A stretch of DNA of 64,000 nucleotides from Aspidapion aeneum (GCA_963576565.1 OY755042.1:94792185-94856184); one strand, 5' to 3'; counted from the stretch's first letter, positions 23,131-33,890 are shown. The notes: generated from the sequence alone by a model not told the origin. Numbers and translations: made by a program.

Positions 23131-24850
23131 AATCATCTAAATCGGATAATGGGAAGTGTGTCAAAAACTCATTTTTCTATGAAAGGGGGTGGGGGTAGAG
23201 GTGGGAGGATATTTTTTCTTAATATTGTATTGTCATCGGATCACTATATGTATACCAAATTTCATCCAAATCGGATAATGGGAAGTGTATCAAAAACTCA
23301 TTTTTCTATGAAAGGGGGTGGGGGTAGAGGTGGGAGGATATTTTTTCTTAATATTGTATTGTCATCGGATCACTATATGTATACCAAATTTCATCCAAAT
23401 CGGATAATGGGAAGTGTATCAAAAACGCATTTTTCTATAGATGAGGGTGGGGGTAGGAGTGGTAGGATTTTTTTTTTCAATGTTGTATTGTCATCGGACC
23501 ACTATATGTATACCCAAATTTCATCCAAATGGGATAATGGGAAGGGTGTCAAAAACGCATTTTCTATGGAAGGGGGTGGGGGTAGGGGTGGGAGGATATT
23601 TTTTTTTTAATATTGTATTATCATCGGACCACTATGTGAATACCAAATTTCATCCAAATCGGATAATGGGAAGTGTGTCAAAAACTCATTTTTCTATGAA
23701 AGGAGGTGGGGGTAGAGGTGGGAGGATATTTTTTTCTCAATATTGTATTGTCATCGGATCACTATATGTATACCAAATTTCATCCAAATCGGATAATGGG
23801 AAGTGTGTCAAAAACGCATTTTTGTATAGATGAGGGTGGGGTAGGAGTGATAGGATTTTTTTTTATAATATTATATTGTCATCGGACCACTATATGTATA
23901 CCAAATTTCATCCAAATCAGATAATGGGAAGGGTGTCAAAAACGCATTTTCTATGGAAGGGGGTGGGGGTAGGGGTGGTAGGATATTTTTTTTAAATGTT
24001 GTATTGTCATCGGACCACAACGTGAATACCAAATTTCATTCAAATCGGATAATGGGAAGTGTGTCAAAAACTCATTTTTCTATTAAAGGGGGTGGGGGTA
24101 GAGGTGGAGGAGGATATTTTTTTCTTATATTGTATTGTCATCGGATCACTAATATGTATACCAAATTTCATCCAAATCGGATAACGGGATGTGTGTCAAA
24201 AACAAATTTTTCTATGAAGGGGGTGGGGGTAGGGGTGGAGGATTTTTTTTTTAAATGTTGTATTGTCATCGGACCACTATGTGAATACAAAATTTCATCC
24301 AATCGGATAATGGGAAGTGTGTCAAAAACTCATTTTTCTATTAAAGGGGGTGGGATAGAGGTGGGAGGAGGATATTTTTTTCTTATTATTGTATTGTCAT
24401 CGGATCACTATATGTATACCAAATTTCATCCAAATCGGATAACGGGATGTGTGTCAAAAACAAATTTTTCTATGGAAGGGGGTGGGGGTAGGGGTGGGAG
24501 GATATTTTTTTTTAATGTTGTATTGTCATCGGACCACTATATGTATACCAAATTTCATCCAAATCGGATAACGGGATGTGTGTCAAAAACAAATTTTTCT
24601 ATGGAAGGGGGTGGGGGTAGGGGTGGGAGGATATTTTTTTCTTATTGTTGTATTATCATCGGACCACTATGTGTATACCAAATTTTATCCAAATCGGATA
24701 ACGGGAAGTGTGTCAAAAACACATTTTTCTATAGAAGGGGTGGGGGTAGGGGTGGAAGGATATTTTTTTCTTAATGTTGTATTGTCATGGGACCACTACG
24801 TGTGTACCAAATTTCATCCAAATCGGATAATGATAAGTGTGTTAAAAACG
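23131..24850 (+). repeat. 129-bp monomer array, right arm (about 13 units)
   Basis: atgggaagtgtgtcaaaaac recurs every 129 bp (23149, 23278, 23407 and onward), followed by ggggtgggggtaggggtggg and accaaatttcatccaaatcg. Because 129 is 3 x 43, frames stay open for up to 273 codons and read a 43-residue repeat. The frame breaks wherever a unit has lost or gained a base, so I do not call a protein. Confidence 0.94.
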
Positions 24851-24963
24851 CTTCACAAGATTTGATAGATAGTTAGTTAGTAAAGGATTTTTTAAAGATG
24901 TTTTTATATAAATAAAATATTTTATTTTATATCTACACATTTTATCAAAAAAAAAATTTTTAG

Positions 24964-25095
24964 TCCGGCGCCGAGTTGGTCGGCGCCCAGTTGGCGGCGC
25001 CGAGTTGGCCCGGCGCCCAGTTGGCCCGGCGCCCAGTTGGCGGCGCCGAGTTGGCGGCGCCGAGTTGGCGGCGCCGAGTTGGCGGCGCCCAGTTG
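24964..25095. repeat. GC-rich terminal repeat, right
   Basis: Inverse counterpart of 21229-21355: repeated ggcgccgagttggcggcgcc units. Confidence 0.93.
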
Positions 25096-25098
25096 TCC

Positions 25099-26178
25099 TA
25101 GACCGTCTGTAATATCTTAAAGATGGCGAGTAGGTATAAAACATATACGTAATATTCCAATACTCCCTGTTACCCATTTACACAATGACTGGCGTTTGAT
25201 GCAAACATTCAAAAATTAAGCTACAAAAAATGCATAGATACCAAATTTACATAGATAGAGTTTTTGTCAACTATGCGCTGATGATTTGACGTGACGAATA
25301 CATGAATAAATTAATATGCATGTGTAAAAGTATAACCAATCAGGACATTTTATCATAAGGGCCGCAAAAAGGATAGACTTATTGCTATTTTAAGTATGTG
25401 TGCATCAGTAAGGTACCGTGGATATTGGAATAATACGTACTATATGGAAATAAAATGCATATTTATTTGAAAGCAACCAATCAGGACATTTTTACTTAAG
25501 GACCGCGAGAATTATACTATATTGTGGGTATTGAAATATTATGTATATGGTATAAACCATAAAAGGAAAGTTGAGCCAAGATGGTTTCCTTACTTGATTT
25601 TATTTAAAAAAAAGAAGCATTGTAATCAAGTTAGCTTAAATTTGTCTCACTTAAAATTTAAATTGGGACATTTTTCATGAATTCGCCTGTACGTAAAAAT
25701 GTTACCAAATCAAACGATTTTTTATGCAGTCAACAACCAAGAGTCCAAAAAATATTAAATGCAAAGCAGGTTTTGCTGTATAAATGCGTTTTCGTGAAAC
25801 GCATAAAAACCACACCAAACTGCATAATCATTAATAACAGCCCTGTTAAATCAAGTTGTCAAAAAGATCCCATTATTACCCTTATAATGGCCCAACAAGC
25901 AAATCCTTTCCTCTTTTTCAAGTAGACCACAGTAGTAATGTTTATTTTAAAGATTTTGCTCGAACGGATGACATGCTTTTCGAAAAAGCAACAAATCATC
26001 TTGGAAAAGGATTAAAAACACTGTGTGACACAATTTTCGGAATATTTGTACCGGCACGGCATCTACAGTTGTTCATTTAATAATTTCTGACATTTTATAG
26101 TTGAAGCGTGTGACGTCATAGATTATAATACCTATATAGTTCCGAGCTGTTTTCTAATTTCCGCTAGTGTGGTTGTGT
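25099..26178. other. stretch without recognised gene
   Basis: A block containing aaccaatcaggacattt occurs twice (25335, 25477) about 142 bp apart. Two overlapping + strand ORFs (25677-25925 and 25856-26080) have ordinary amino acid composition but no motif that I know. They may be a frameshifted relic of one coding sequence, and I do not assign a function. Confidence 0.4.
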
Positions 26179-26186
26179 CCGTTGGA

Positions 26187-27345
26187 CAGGGTTGGATGGG
26201 ACAAGCGGGCAACCGGGCAAATGCCCGGTGGGCCGGTATGATTTAAAGCCGGTTTGGACCGCAGGCCCGATGTACCCATTCCAAGTTATTAATATTTATT
26301 TTTGTATTTGACAAACAAACTAATTAAAACATTTAAATTTAAAAAATCTGTATGTAGTAACTCCAGGCCTGCGTTACTCATTTGATTGTTACAGTTACAT
26401 TTATATTAAAATAATTATAATGTATCAAGGAGATAATGTGATAATGGCAAATTATTAATATCTTTTTACAAAACGAATATCTAGAAGAAAAAATCGGGAG
26501 ATTAAAAAAATGTAATAAAAATATTGTCCAATTTTTTTTCTTGTTGCTGTTGTGAAATCTTTTTTAACACACTTTGTTGACTATTTTGGTGGGGATTGAT
26601 CCCTCTAATCTCCCCCTTTGGTACGGCCTTGCCAATATCTCATATCTTAGTTGCGAAAGATCATTTTTGGTGCTAAAATACATAAAAAATCTAAGAAAAC
26701 CCATTAAAAAATCGATATTGGGTCCAATTCAAATTAAGGAGATCCTAAAGTAAATTGCAGCATCAAGTTCATTATTAAAAAAGTCGTTACCATAATATGA
26801 AAAATGAGTATGCCTGCTCTGCCCCCGGTAGTTAAAAGGGCGCAAGTGACGAAAGTTTTAATTGTTCATAAGGAAGTACTACAGTTACTGCTATTTGTTT
26901 TTTTAAGTTTTTTTTTAAATTTTATTACATTGAAATTTTGTACGTTTTTATAATTTTTTTTGAGTTTTCATTTTGTGAAAAAGTTAGATATTAATTATGG
27001 TAATAGGTACTTAGTGTTTAATATAGGCATACAGAATATAAAACTTTACAAAAATATCTAGAGCAGTATCACAGATATTAATAAAAAAAGATTTTCTTTA
27101 AACACCTTGTATCTCCCGTTAGGATGTTTAGGACATGCATACATATGTTTATATGAAGTTTTTTTCTCAAAATGCAATTTACATCCTTTAGAATTAGCAT
27201 GTTATTTAATAACAAAACCATAATATCAAAAACAAAAATAACACGATATGGCTTCGTTTTCTTTGCTGTAAAATTTTTGTGCCGAAGCGAGGGCCGAATA
27301 AAAAAAAATTGCCAGGGCCGGTTTGTTTGAGCCCATCCAACCCTG
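26187..27345. mobile_element. non-autonomous hAT element with perfect 8-bp duplication
   Basis: Ends CAGGGTTGGATGGG and CCCATCCAACCCTG are exact inverses. ccgttgga directly flanks both sides (26179-26186, 27346-27353). GC-rich subterminal blocks (gccggtttggaccgcaggcc on the left, gccagggccggtttg on the right) enclose AT-rich filler with no transposase motif. The 1.16 kb length and undamaged ends suggest a recent non-autonomous copy. Confidence 0.93.
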
Positions 27346-27353
27346 CCGTTGGA

Positions 27354-27927
27354 ATTTTGTTAGCTTATTTTATTAGAAGAATGGTTGCAGAAATGTTTTG
27401 CTATAGCTTTTACTTGTGTTTTTTTGTAAGGAAACAATTATAGCCTAAAAATGTACTCGGTTTAATTAAAAAATTCACTGTAGCTATAAAAGCTATAAAA
27501 GGTTAGGTAAAGATTGAGGTTATCAGTGTCGCCCTCTATGCTCCTATTTGCAAAATAAAAAAGACAGCCATCGTACTATGACAATTGGCATTTTTGACAA
27601 ACAAAGCAAAATGTTTAAATTGGAATAGTGAACTTAATTATTTTATGAACCAAGCCTTTCCAAGCTGATTTTAAGGTTAATTAAGCGTCAATTGCAATTG
27701 AAAACAGGGTATTTACCACTGGATCGCTGGGATCTAACTCTTGTTAATCTGGTTTTGAAAGAGGTGTTTCATATGATCATACAGTAGTTTCGCAAATAGG
27801 GAGTTTTTTTGTGTTACATAGTATAATCTTCTTTGTTAGCATGGTGGCCTTAGAGTAGCTACTTTTTTACAAAAAAAATGCTTAAGCCAATTGTAGCATA
27901 ATTAAAAAACATTTAAAATGTTTTATA
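27354..27927. other. stretch without recognisable gene
   Basis: No supported feature. Confidence 0.4.
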
Positions 27928-28665
27928 TTTTTTGTTAGAAGGTTTATATATCTTTGCGTTTCAGATGATTTTGAAACTTTTTTGTTGCGCCGTCTGTCTG
28001 TCTGTCTGTAACGACCAACGCGCATAACTTAAAAACCGCTTGGCCGATTTGAATGAAATTTGGTACCTGGGTTTTGGGCCGAGATGGTCCCATTTAAAAA
28101 TGAACAAAATCCACGGAGCACAAACCAAATAAAAGGGTGGGGGTAGATTTCAAAAATTAGAGTTTATGGGAAAATATGGCGTGTGTGACATCAAACGAAA
28201 GGTTATTGAGTCTGGAGTTCAACAAAATACATTTTAATTTATTTAAAAAAAAGGGTGGGGGTATATTTCAAAAATTAGAGTTTAAATGAAAATATGGCGT
28301 GTGTGATATCAAACGAAAGGCAATTGAGTCCAGAGTTTAACAAAATACATTTTAGTTTTAGTTTTTTTTTAAGGGTGGGGGTAGATTTCAAAAATTTGAG
28401 TTTAAGTCAAATCATGGCTTGTGTGGTATCAAACAAAAGGTAATTTAGTCCGGAGTTGAATAAAATATATTTTAGTTTTTAGTTATATTACAGTTCATGT
28501 CATTATTTTTGGGACAACTTTTTACAACTTTTTTTTGTTGGCCTATGCTTTTTGTTATGGTAAACAACTGATAACTGTCAAAAAGTTATCTCAAAAATTA
28601 TGATATATATAGTTTAGCTCACACGTACACTATAACTATAGTACCTAGTGTGAGCTTAGGGGCCC
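27928..28665 (-). mobile_element. family B repeat, copy 2, inverted and interrupted
   Basis: Read on the minus strand it has the same order as 16225-16935: actttgccaatatatgggcc, the hairpin block (28616-28656), three units with ctacccccaccc, then the ccaaatttcat segment and a GTCT/GACA microsatellite. Between hairpin and first unit a block of about 115 bp (28492-28612) is inserted; the same block occurs alone at 10185-10295. The terminal hairpin seen in copies 1 and 3 at the microsatellite side is missing. Confidence 0.75.
28492..28612 (+). repeat. dispersed repeat, copy 2 (insertion in family B)
   Basis: Matches the inverse of 10185-10295 (ttggcctatgct, aactgataactgtcaaaaag). Its absence from the other two family B copies marks it as an insertion. 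Confidence 0.65.
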
Positions 28666-28760
28666 ATATATTGGCAAAGTATTTTTTAAGGTTATCTACT
28701 ATTCTTTTTAAGGATGGCTGCTGTTTCTTCTGCCACATTTTATAACACTTTTTTGTATAA

Positions 28761-29020
28761 ACAACAAGTGAAATTAAAGAAAGAAAAATAAGAAAAAAGT
28801 TTTCTGCTTCGGCCGGGACTCGCACCCGTGATCTCTTGCTCTCTAGGCAAACATTCTAAGCATTGAACTACCGAAGCCATACATAAATTTTCGGAAAACT
28901 TCCATCTATGCAGGCTGGGGTGTCTCAATACAAGAACGAGAAATTCTCAGGGTATTAACTCGACCTAGTCATCCAACTGATCTCTTTAATTCTTCTTTCC
29001 CACTGTCAAAGGTATGATAA
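28761..29020 (-). mobile_element. half of a tRNA-bearing inverted-repeat element
   Basis: This is one arm plus the spacer of the palindromic element at 31909-32410: aacaacaagtgaaattaaag, the tRNA-like region, atggaagttttccgaaaatt, then ctctttaattcttctttccc. The opposite arm is absent. Confidence 0.7.
28806..28877 (-). ncRNA. tRNA-like sequence (SINE-type promoter region)
   Basis: On the minus strand it folds as a cloverleaf: a 7-bp acceptor stem GCTTCGG/CCGAAGC, a D-arm, a 5-bp anticodon stem around loop CTAGAGA (anticodon position AGA), a 5-nt variable region, and a T-arm with one mismatch (ACGGG TGCGAGT CCCGG). A T-run follows the 3' end, suitable as a pol III terminator. A real serine tRNA would need a long variable arm, and three copies sit in a repeat. 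I therefore read it as tRNA-derived, not as a working tRNA gene. Confidence 0.7.
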
Positions 29021-29118
29021 CTCAAATTAGACGTAAAGAATCAACGTCTGAAAGCATGCGAGATCACCTTTTCGTGTTTTAAAATTTCTGATTTCAAAAT
29101 GGGCGATTGCCAATATAA

Positions 29119-29657
29119 TTATCAAATACCAAATTGCAAATAATGCAAGGACCTAAAACTATAAAAAACAAGTGAAATTATAGTTATTTAAACAACAAGG
29201 TTTGAAAATGACTCTTTGCACACGATCGAGACAGTTTGGTCAAGTCGAGGGAGAGTGCAAAGAGGTTTTCAAACGAGTTTTTTACAATATTTTTTATACG
29301 ACTGCTAATAAAGAAAGAAAAATCAAATTTTAATTTAACTTGTTTTTATTTCCGACATTTTTACAACAAAACTTTAAAAATTCAACAATTTTTTGACGTA
29401 TCTAATCAACAAAACATACGAGCAGTGACGGTTGCTACGGAACTAAGCCAACTTATATTGATGGGTGACAAGAACAAAAATCACAATGACGGGAGACCCG
29501 TATGCAGAAATGACATAGGCGTGCGCAAAATGCCATTTTCAGATCGTGTTCTCCGTGCGCAAAACCCCCTTTTACAAGACAGTCGTATAAAAAAGAATTT
29601 TCACTTGTTGTTTATAGATTTAGGTCCTTGCATTATTTGCAATTTGGTATTTGATAA
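29119..29657. mobile_element. 539-bp element with 39-bp perfect inverted ends
   Basis: The ends start ttatcaaataccaaattgca and are perfect inverses for 39 bp (29119-29157 and 29619-29657). The similarity continues in degraded form to a caagtgaaatta motif. The same terminal sequence closes the tRNA-bearing palindrome at 32349-32410, so the two are related. The interior carries a smaller inverted pair (tttgaaaatgactctttgcac / gtgcaaagaggttttcaaa). No protein motif is seen in the ORF 29236-29697. Confidence 0.75.
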
Positions 29658-30642
29658 CTGTTTTGTAGGTTATGTGAAATTTCCAACATATTGTTAGTAT
29701 ACGTCTGTAAGGTAACATCTCAAAAGATTTACGAAATTTACAAACGGCATGTGTAAATCATTTAACTTTTATATACAGGTAACACATTTTTTTTTAAATT
29801 GTGCAGGCACTCTAAGAGAATGCCATGACTTTGCCAAAAATTGTGCCAAAAAAGATGAAAGGTTTATTGGTGGCCCTTTTATGTCCACTTTAAGAACCTG
29901 CTACTCAAAAGAAAATAACTATTTTAAACCAAAACGTAAGACCGCATAGTTGACACAGTGTTAACTCACCACAAAAAGGGTTGCGGCATTGTGTAAAAAA
30001 TGTAATAGCAGTGAGTTTTCTTTTTCTCTGATTTCTGAAGCGGACATAGGATCTCATGGCGAAGAAGAGAAGAATACTTGTGTTGGCTATTGACTTGTTG
30101 CTTGGTGCTTTGCAAATTGATGCGATTCTATCACTCGTAAATATTATTAAGCGCCTGTACAGTTTTTGCAAAGTCACTTGAATAACTCCTAATACGGGGT
30201 TCTATCGATTTCATGAAATTTTGCTTCTTTCTGCCCTTCAAAAGTTATCCAAATTCATATAAAATCTTCCTGGTATAATTTCAACCCTACCGACAGAGAA
30301 GAAGCGCGGCCCTTTGCGGTCCGACCACAAAGTCTTTGTTTTCCGACCGACCCAGCCCAGGTGGATGGACGGCACCTGATTGGCAGATTTTTTTGAGATG
30401 CGCTTTTAATTCCTTTCGGGTGTGCTCTTCGGGACCCCTTTAGTCGGCAGTCTGCACAGTTAGAAAATAAATCAGTGTCGTTCCTGTAGGTGTAGGAATA
30501 GAAAGTTTTATTATCTATTTTTATTTCTTTAGTTTACGCCATAATTAAATGAAATCATTTTTATGAGTATATCTACCGCCGCCCATGTCACTTTCTATAA
30601 AGGATATGCCGATTTATCTTTGTTCAACTGACTTTGGAAAAA
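29658..30642. other. stretch without recognised gene
   Basis: Small ORFs on both strands show no motif. A modestly GC-rich block at 30295-30440 has no identified function. Confidence 0.4.
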
Positions 30643-30815
30643 CTATACACACACGCGTTTTTCTGCGGCGACGCCGCGCTGCCGCAGCGTCACCGCAATT
30701 GCGGTCCGTGGTCCCGGTACACACACGCTTTTTTCTGCAGCGCGGTACCGCTGCGACATCGGGCTACAGAAAAACGCGTGTGTGTACCGGCACCACATAG
30801 CGCAATTGCGGACTT
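30643..30815. repeat. GC-rich inverted repeat element
   Basis: gcaattgcggtccgtggtcc with the following cggtacacacacgc is mirrored by gcgtgtgtgtaccggcacca with atagcgcaattgc. The stem is about 44 bp around a GC-rich loop. A related tacacacacgcgtttttctg segment lies just upstream in direct orientation. The block is far richer in GC and CpG than its surroundings. Possible MITE; superfamily unknown. Confidence 0.7.
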
Positions 30816-30931
30816 TTAGCAACTCTAGAGTTTTTTCAGGGTACAATGAGAATAATTTTAAATGCAGATAAATATACCAAAATAAAAACAATGTTAAAGA
30901 AATTAAATTGACTAAATGTAAAAAATTTAAT

Positions 30932-31346
30932 ATATGGTTGTATTTTTATTTATAAAATTAATAATAATTTACTACCAGATTCATTAAAACAATTTATAAA
31001 TCAAAATTATAATTATCATACTAACAATACCCCGGACAAAAGAAGATTTTCATTTAAGCACTACATCAAAATTAGTTGTTCAAAAATCAATAATTTCAAA
31101 AGGCTTGAGTGAATACAATAAATTAAAAGTGTCAATTAAAAATGAACCAAATTTAAAAAAAGTTAAAAAAATATTTATTTTTAATACAATTTATATAAAG
31201 TTATTAAATTTTATTAATATAGTGTTAGTTTATACCTATTTATTTATTTGTTTTATAGATTTGAATATAAAGTATAGTTTTAAGTTAATTTAAGAAAAAA
31301 TTGTAGCAAATATGCTAAATAAAAGCTTAAAACAAAAAAAAAATAT
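30932..31346 (+). pseudogene. LINE (CR1/Jockey-like) 3' fragment with poly-A tail
   Basis: The first frame reads INNNLLPDSLKQFINQNYNY HTNNTPDKRRFSF. After a frameshift near 31090 it continues KSIISKGLSEYNKLKVSIKN and KKVKKIF. This is the region downstream of the reverse transcriptase in CR1/Jockey-type ORF2 proteins, whose usual order is NNxLP...YxxHxTR...F...KGLxxYNxLP...LKxFKK. Stop at 31291-31293, then a short 3' region and an A-run at 31336-31346. The 5' end is truncated as usual for LINE retroposition. Confidence 0.72.
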
Positions 31347-31908
31347 CTCGTAAGTGGCCCGACTGACTGGTTCGAACTAAGTTGGACTGTGGTTGCGGCA
31401 ACCCTTTGTCAATTAATTTTGCCAAAGAAGCGGAAATTACCTGTTGTAAGGACTTTGTAACTTGAAGGATTACGATTTTTGAGCAAATTTGACTAAGGTA
31501 GTTAGCATTGAAAATCCTTCAAGAAATAATCAGAAGGAGCTTGCTCCTTTTGTGGTCCTTTTAATAAAGGATTAGTCACGTGTTAGCTTAAATATTTGGC
31601 ATCTAAAATAAAACTAAGATTGTTTAGTAAAATCTTAAAGTTAGCAATAATGGACAGCTAACATGGAACACCCTGTATACCTTAGATTTAACCCGGAACC
31701 GCAAGTACTACTTGCTCGTATACATAAATTTTATCCTTGGCCTCTGCAGTTTAAAACTGGAGCAGTTGAATGTGTAGGATAAAGTATTAAATAATAGCAA
31801 TTATAAAAAATCTAATTAAAACAGATGGGACCTGCAATACGATAAATCAACTGGTAGTAACAGTCATGGTAAAAGAATTGAAAAAAGTGAATAACTACAT
31901 TAAACAAT
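31347..31908. other. stretch without recognisable gene
   Basis: Carries a lone aacaccctgtata motif (31663-31675), the terminal sequence of a common insect repeat class, without a visible partner. Confidence 0.4.
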
Positions 31909-31955
31909 AAACAACAAGTAAAATTAAAGAAAGAAAAATAAGAAAAAAGTTTTCT

Positions 31956-32027
31956 GCTTCGGCCGGGACTCGAACCCGGGATCTTTGCTCTCTAGGCAAA
32001 CATTCTAAACATTGAAACTACCGAAGC
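31956..32027 (-). ncRNA. tRNA-like sequence, left arm
   Basis: Same cloverleaf as at 28806-28877, with a perfect 7-bp acceptor stem (GCTTCGG/CCGAAGC) and an intact T-arm (CCCGGGTTCGAGTCCCGG). The anticodon stem region is damaged by one missing base relative to the other copies. Outward-facing, followed by cagaaaacttttttct, a likely pol III terminator. Confidence 0.7.
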
Positions 32028-32244
32028 CATACATAAATTTTGGGAAACTTCCATCTATGCGGGCTGCGGTATCTTAATACAAGAATGAGAAACTCTCAGG
32101 CTATTAACTCGACCAAGTCATCCAACTGATCTCTTTAATTCTTCTTTCCCACTGTCAAAGGCATGATAAAACAAAAATTTTCTCGTTCTTGTATTGAGAC
32201 ACCGCAGCCCGCATAGATGGAAGTTTTCCGAATATTTATGTATG

Positions 32245-32316
32245 GCTTCGGTAGTTCAATGTTTAGAATGTTTGCCTAGAGAGCAAGAGATCCCGGGTTC
32301 GAGTCCTGGCCGAAAC
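32245..32316 (+). ncRNA. tRNA-like sequence, right arm
   Basis: Acceptor stem GCTTCGG/CCGAAAC (one mismatch), D-arm, anticodon stem TTTGC/GCAAG with loop CTAGAGA, and T-arm CCGGGTTCGAGTCCTGG. A T-run follows. Box A-like (TAGTTCAATGTTTAGAATG) and box B-like (GGTTCGAGTCC) promoter elements are both present. Confidence 0.7.
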
Positions 32317-32423
32317 AGAAAAATTTTTTCTTATTTTTCTTTCTTTAATTTCACTTGTTGTTTATAATTTTAGGTCCTTGCATTGTTTTGCAATTTGGTT
32401 TTTGATACATTAAACAACTTAAT

Positions 32424-32600
32424 CATAACAAAAACATTTCATGTAAAAAAAAGCCAAGTACGCGAAAATGATATTCCGTAAAAAGAATTGAGATAAAAGT
32501 AAAACCAAGTTCATACAAATTGTAATGTTTTTTTTTTAAACTGCTGTTACAGTCAAACTTCTTTATGTTCAATTTAGCACTGTGCCTGAGTCATTTGGTT
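32424..32600 (+). mobile_element. family A hairpin fragment (one arm)
   Basis: Begins atcataacaaaaacatttca and runs through gccaagtacgcgaaaatg to the loop region (gcactgtgcctgagtcattt). The second arm is missing; the next element starts directly. Confidence 0.78.
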
Positions 32601-32604
32601 CAAA

Positions 32605-33890
32605 TTTGTAACGTGTAAGCATACATCATTAAGCATGCCAAATTTCAGAAAAAAAACTATAGGATATTTTCTCAGAAGTTATGCCCCTTTTTTCCCCCAG
32701 AACTTTTTTGAAGTAAGCCACTGGCAAATTCAAAACTATAAAATGGATTCTCTGTTTTATTTGGATACTTTTTCATCTTTTGGAATTTCCTTTATTTCTA
32801 ACAGTTTTCGAGATAAGATACAACAAATGAAAATTTGTACCCTGCTAAATGACATTAAAATTTAAAGTAGTGACTTATATTATTTTAATTTTATGTTATT
32901 TTTATACACGGTGTCCCATAACTTAGGGGCCATAGGCCAACAGGTGTTAAAGGAGGTCATTCCTATAGAAAAGTTCCTATAATGCATGGTTCAAAACTCT
33001 TTCTTTGTCGAGATACAAAACATCAAAGTTGGCGATTTTTTTAACTTTTTTGATAATAACTGTTTTAAAAAACGCAGTAAAACTATGAAATTGCGTAAAG
33101 TCATTTATAAGAACAAGAGCAATAATTTGAAATTAAAATAATTAAAAAAAAATTAAACGGTCAATTTAAAAAAAAAACTGTTTTTTTGGTATAAACTTTT
33201 ATGAATGTTAATTAAAACAAGTCTCTAGCGAGGCATATTAATAAAATATTATTCACATTTTTTAAAAGAATAAAAAAGAAAAAATTATTTTTTTTTTAAT
33301 AATTATTTTTTATACATTTTTGGAGGTTACTTTGACAGCCTGTATCTCCTCAACTTGTAATTTTATTAAAAAAAGAAATATTATATTTTTAAATCATAAT
33401 TAGCTGAGTATTCAGCTGGCTGACAGATTTTCCTTTTTCTGTAAAACCTTTTTTCCCTCACTCCTCTAACTTTTAAAATGCTATATCTAATAAACAGATG
33501 TGTGTTAACCCCTATGTTATGTAAACTTTTTTTTTTGGAAATAACCTCCTCTGTTACCTGCTGCACTATGGCCCCTAAGTTATGGCACACCCTGTATAAT
33601 TTCTGAATAGCAATCGAAGATATAAATTATCCCTTTTTGTCCTTTTTCTTAAAAACGGTTAGAGATACAAAAAATTGCAAGAGATCAAAAATTTTCTGAA
33701 TAAAACAGGGAATTAATTCTATGTCTTTAAATCGGCCAGTGACTTACTGCAAGAAAGTTCTGGGGAAAAAAGGGGACATGACCCCGGAAAAAATATCACC
33801 CTGTAGTTTTTTCTTAATATTTGGCATGCTTAATAATGTATGCTTTATAGTTAAAAAATGTTCCAGATTTGAACTAATCATCTTAAAAAC
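32605..33890. mobile_element. large inverted-repeat element split by a younger insertion
   Basis: About 200 bp at 32617-32820 (catcattaagcatgccaaat, gccccttttttcccccagaa, agtaagccactggcaaattc) is mirrored at 33645-33850 (atttggcatgcttaataatg, ttctggggaaaaaagg, ccagtgacttactgc). Between the arms lies the TA-flanked element 32905-33596. The ORFs at 32635-32865 and 33721-33963 are simply these arms and are not genes. Confidence 0.75.
32905..33596. mobile_element. 692-bp element with TACAGGGTGTCCC-type ends, TA duplication
   Basis: The left end TACACGGTGTCCCATAACTT and the inverse of the right end, TACAGGGTGTGCCATAACTT, continue to match for about 55 bp (aggggccatag). TA on both sides (32903-32904, 33597-33598). 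No transposase; related in its ends to 15491-16202. Confidence 0.8.

Larger units (their letters stand above)
21221..25098. mobile_element. Foldback-like element, 3.9 kb, with tandem-repeat arms
   Basis: The ends ggacaactgggcgccgcc and ggcggcgcccagttgtcc are exact inverses. Inside them come GC-rich short repeats, then an AT-rich segment mirrored on both sides (tgatagatagttagttag-like block near 24860, inverse near 21475). Then come arrays of a 129-bp monomer in opposite orientation in each arm, and a central unique region (22440-23130). Long inverted arms made of tandem repeats are the hallmark of Foldback (FB) elements. The arms are unequal: about 7 monomers on the left and 13 on the right. 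No transposase ORF is present. A clear target duplication was not found. Confidence 0.82.
31909..32410. mobile_element. palindromic element with a tRNA-like sequence in each arm
   Basis: The left arm begins acaataaacaacaagtaaaa and its mirror ends ttcacttgttgtttataatt. Each arm holds a 72-nt tRNA-like sequence pointing outward (31956-32027 on -, 32245-32316 on +), then atggaagttt toward the centre. A spacer of about 95 bp (ctctttaattcttctttccc) separates the arms. The right side continues in aggtccttgcattg...ttttgatac, the terminal sequence of the 29119-29657 element. The arrangement could be two tRNA-derived SINEs inserted head to head, or one foldback element. Confidence 0.78.

Noticed and set aside
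21524..24865. Overlapping ORFs with GGGGRGG and YTKFHPNRI repeats, up to 273 codons
   Set aside because: Produced by 129-bp tandem monomers in a non-coding foldback element; several frames are open at once and indels break them at random.
28806..32316. Functional serine tRNA genes (anticodon position AGA)
   Set aside because: No long variable arm, copies lie inside repeats, and one copy has a damaged anticodon region; better read as tRNA-derived.
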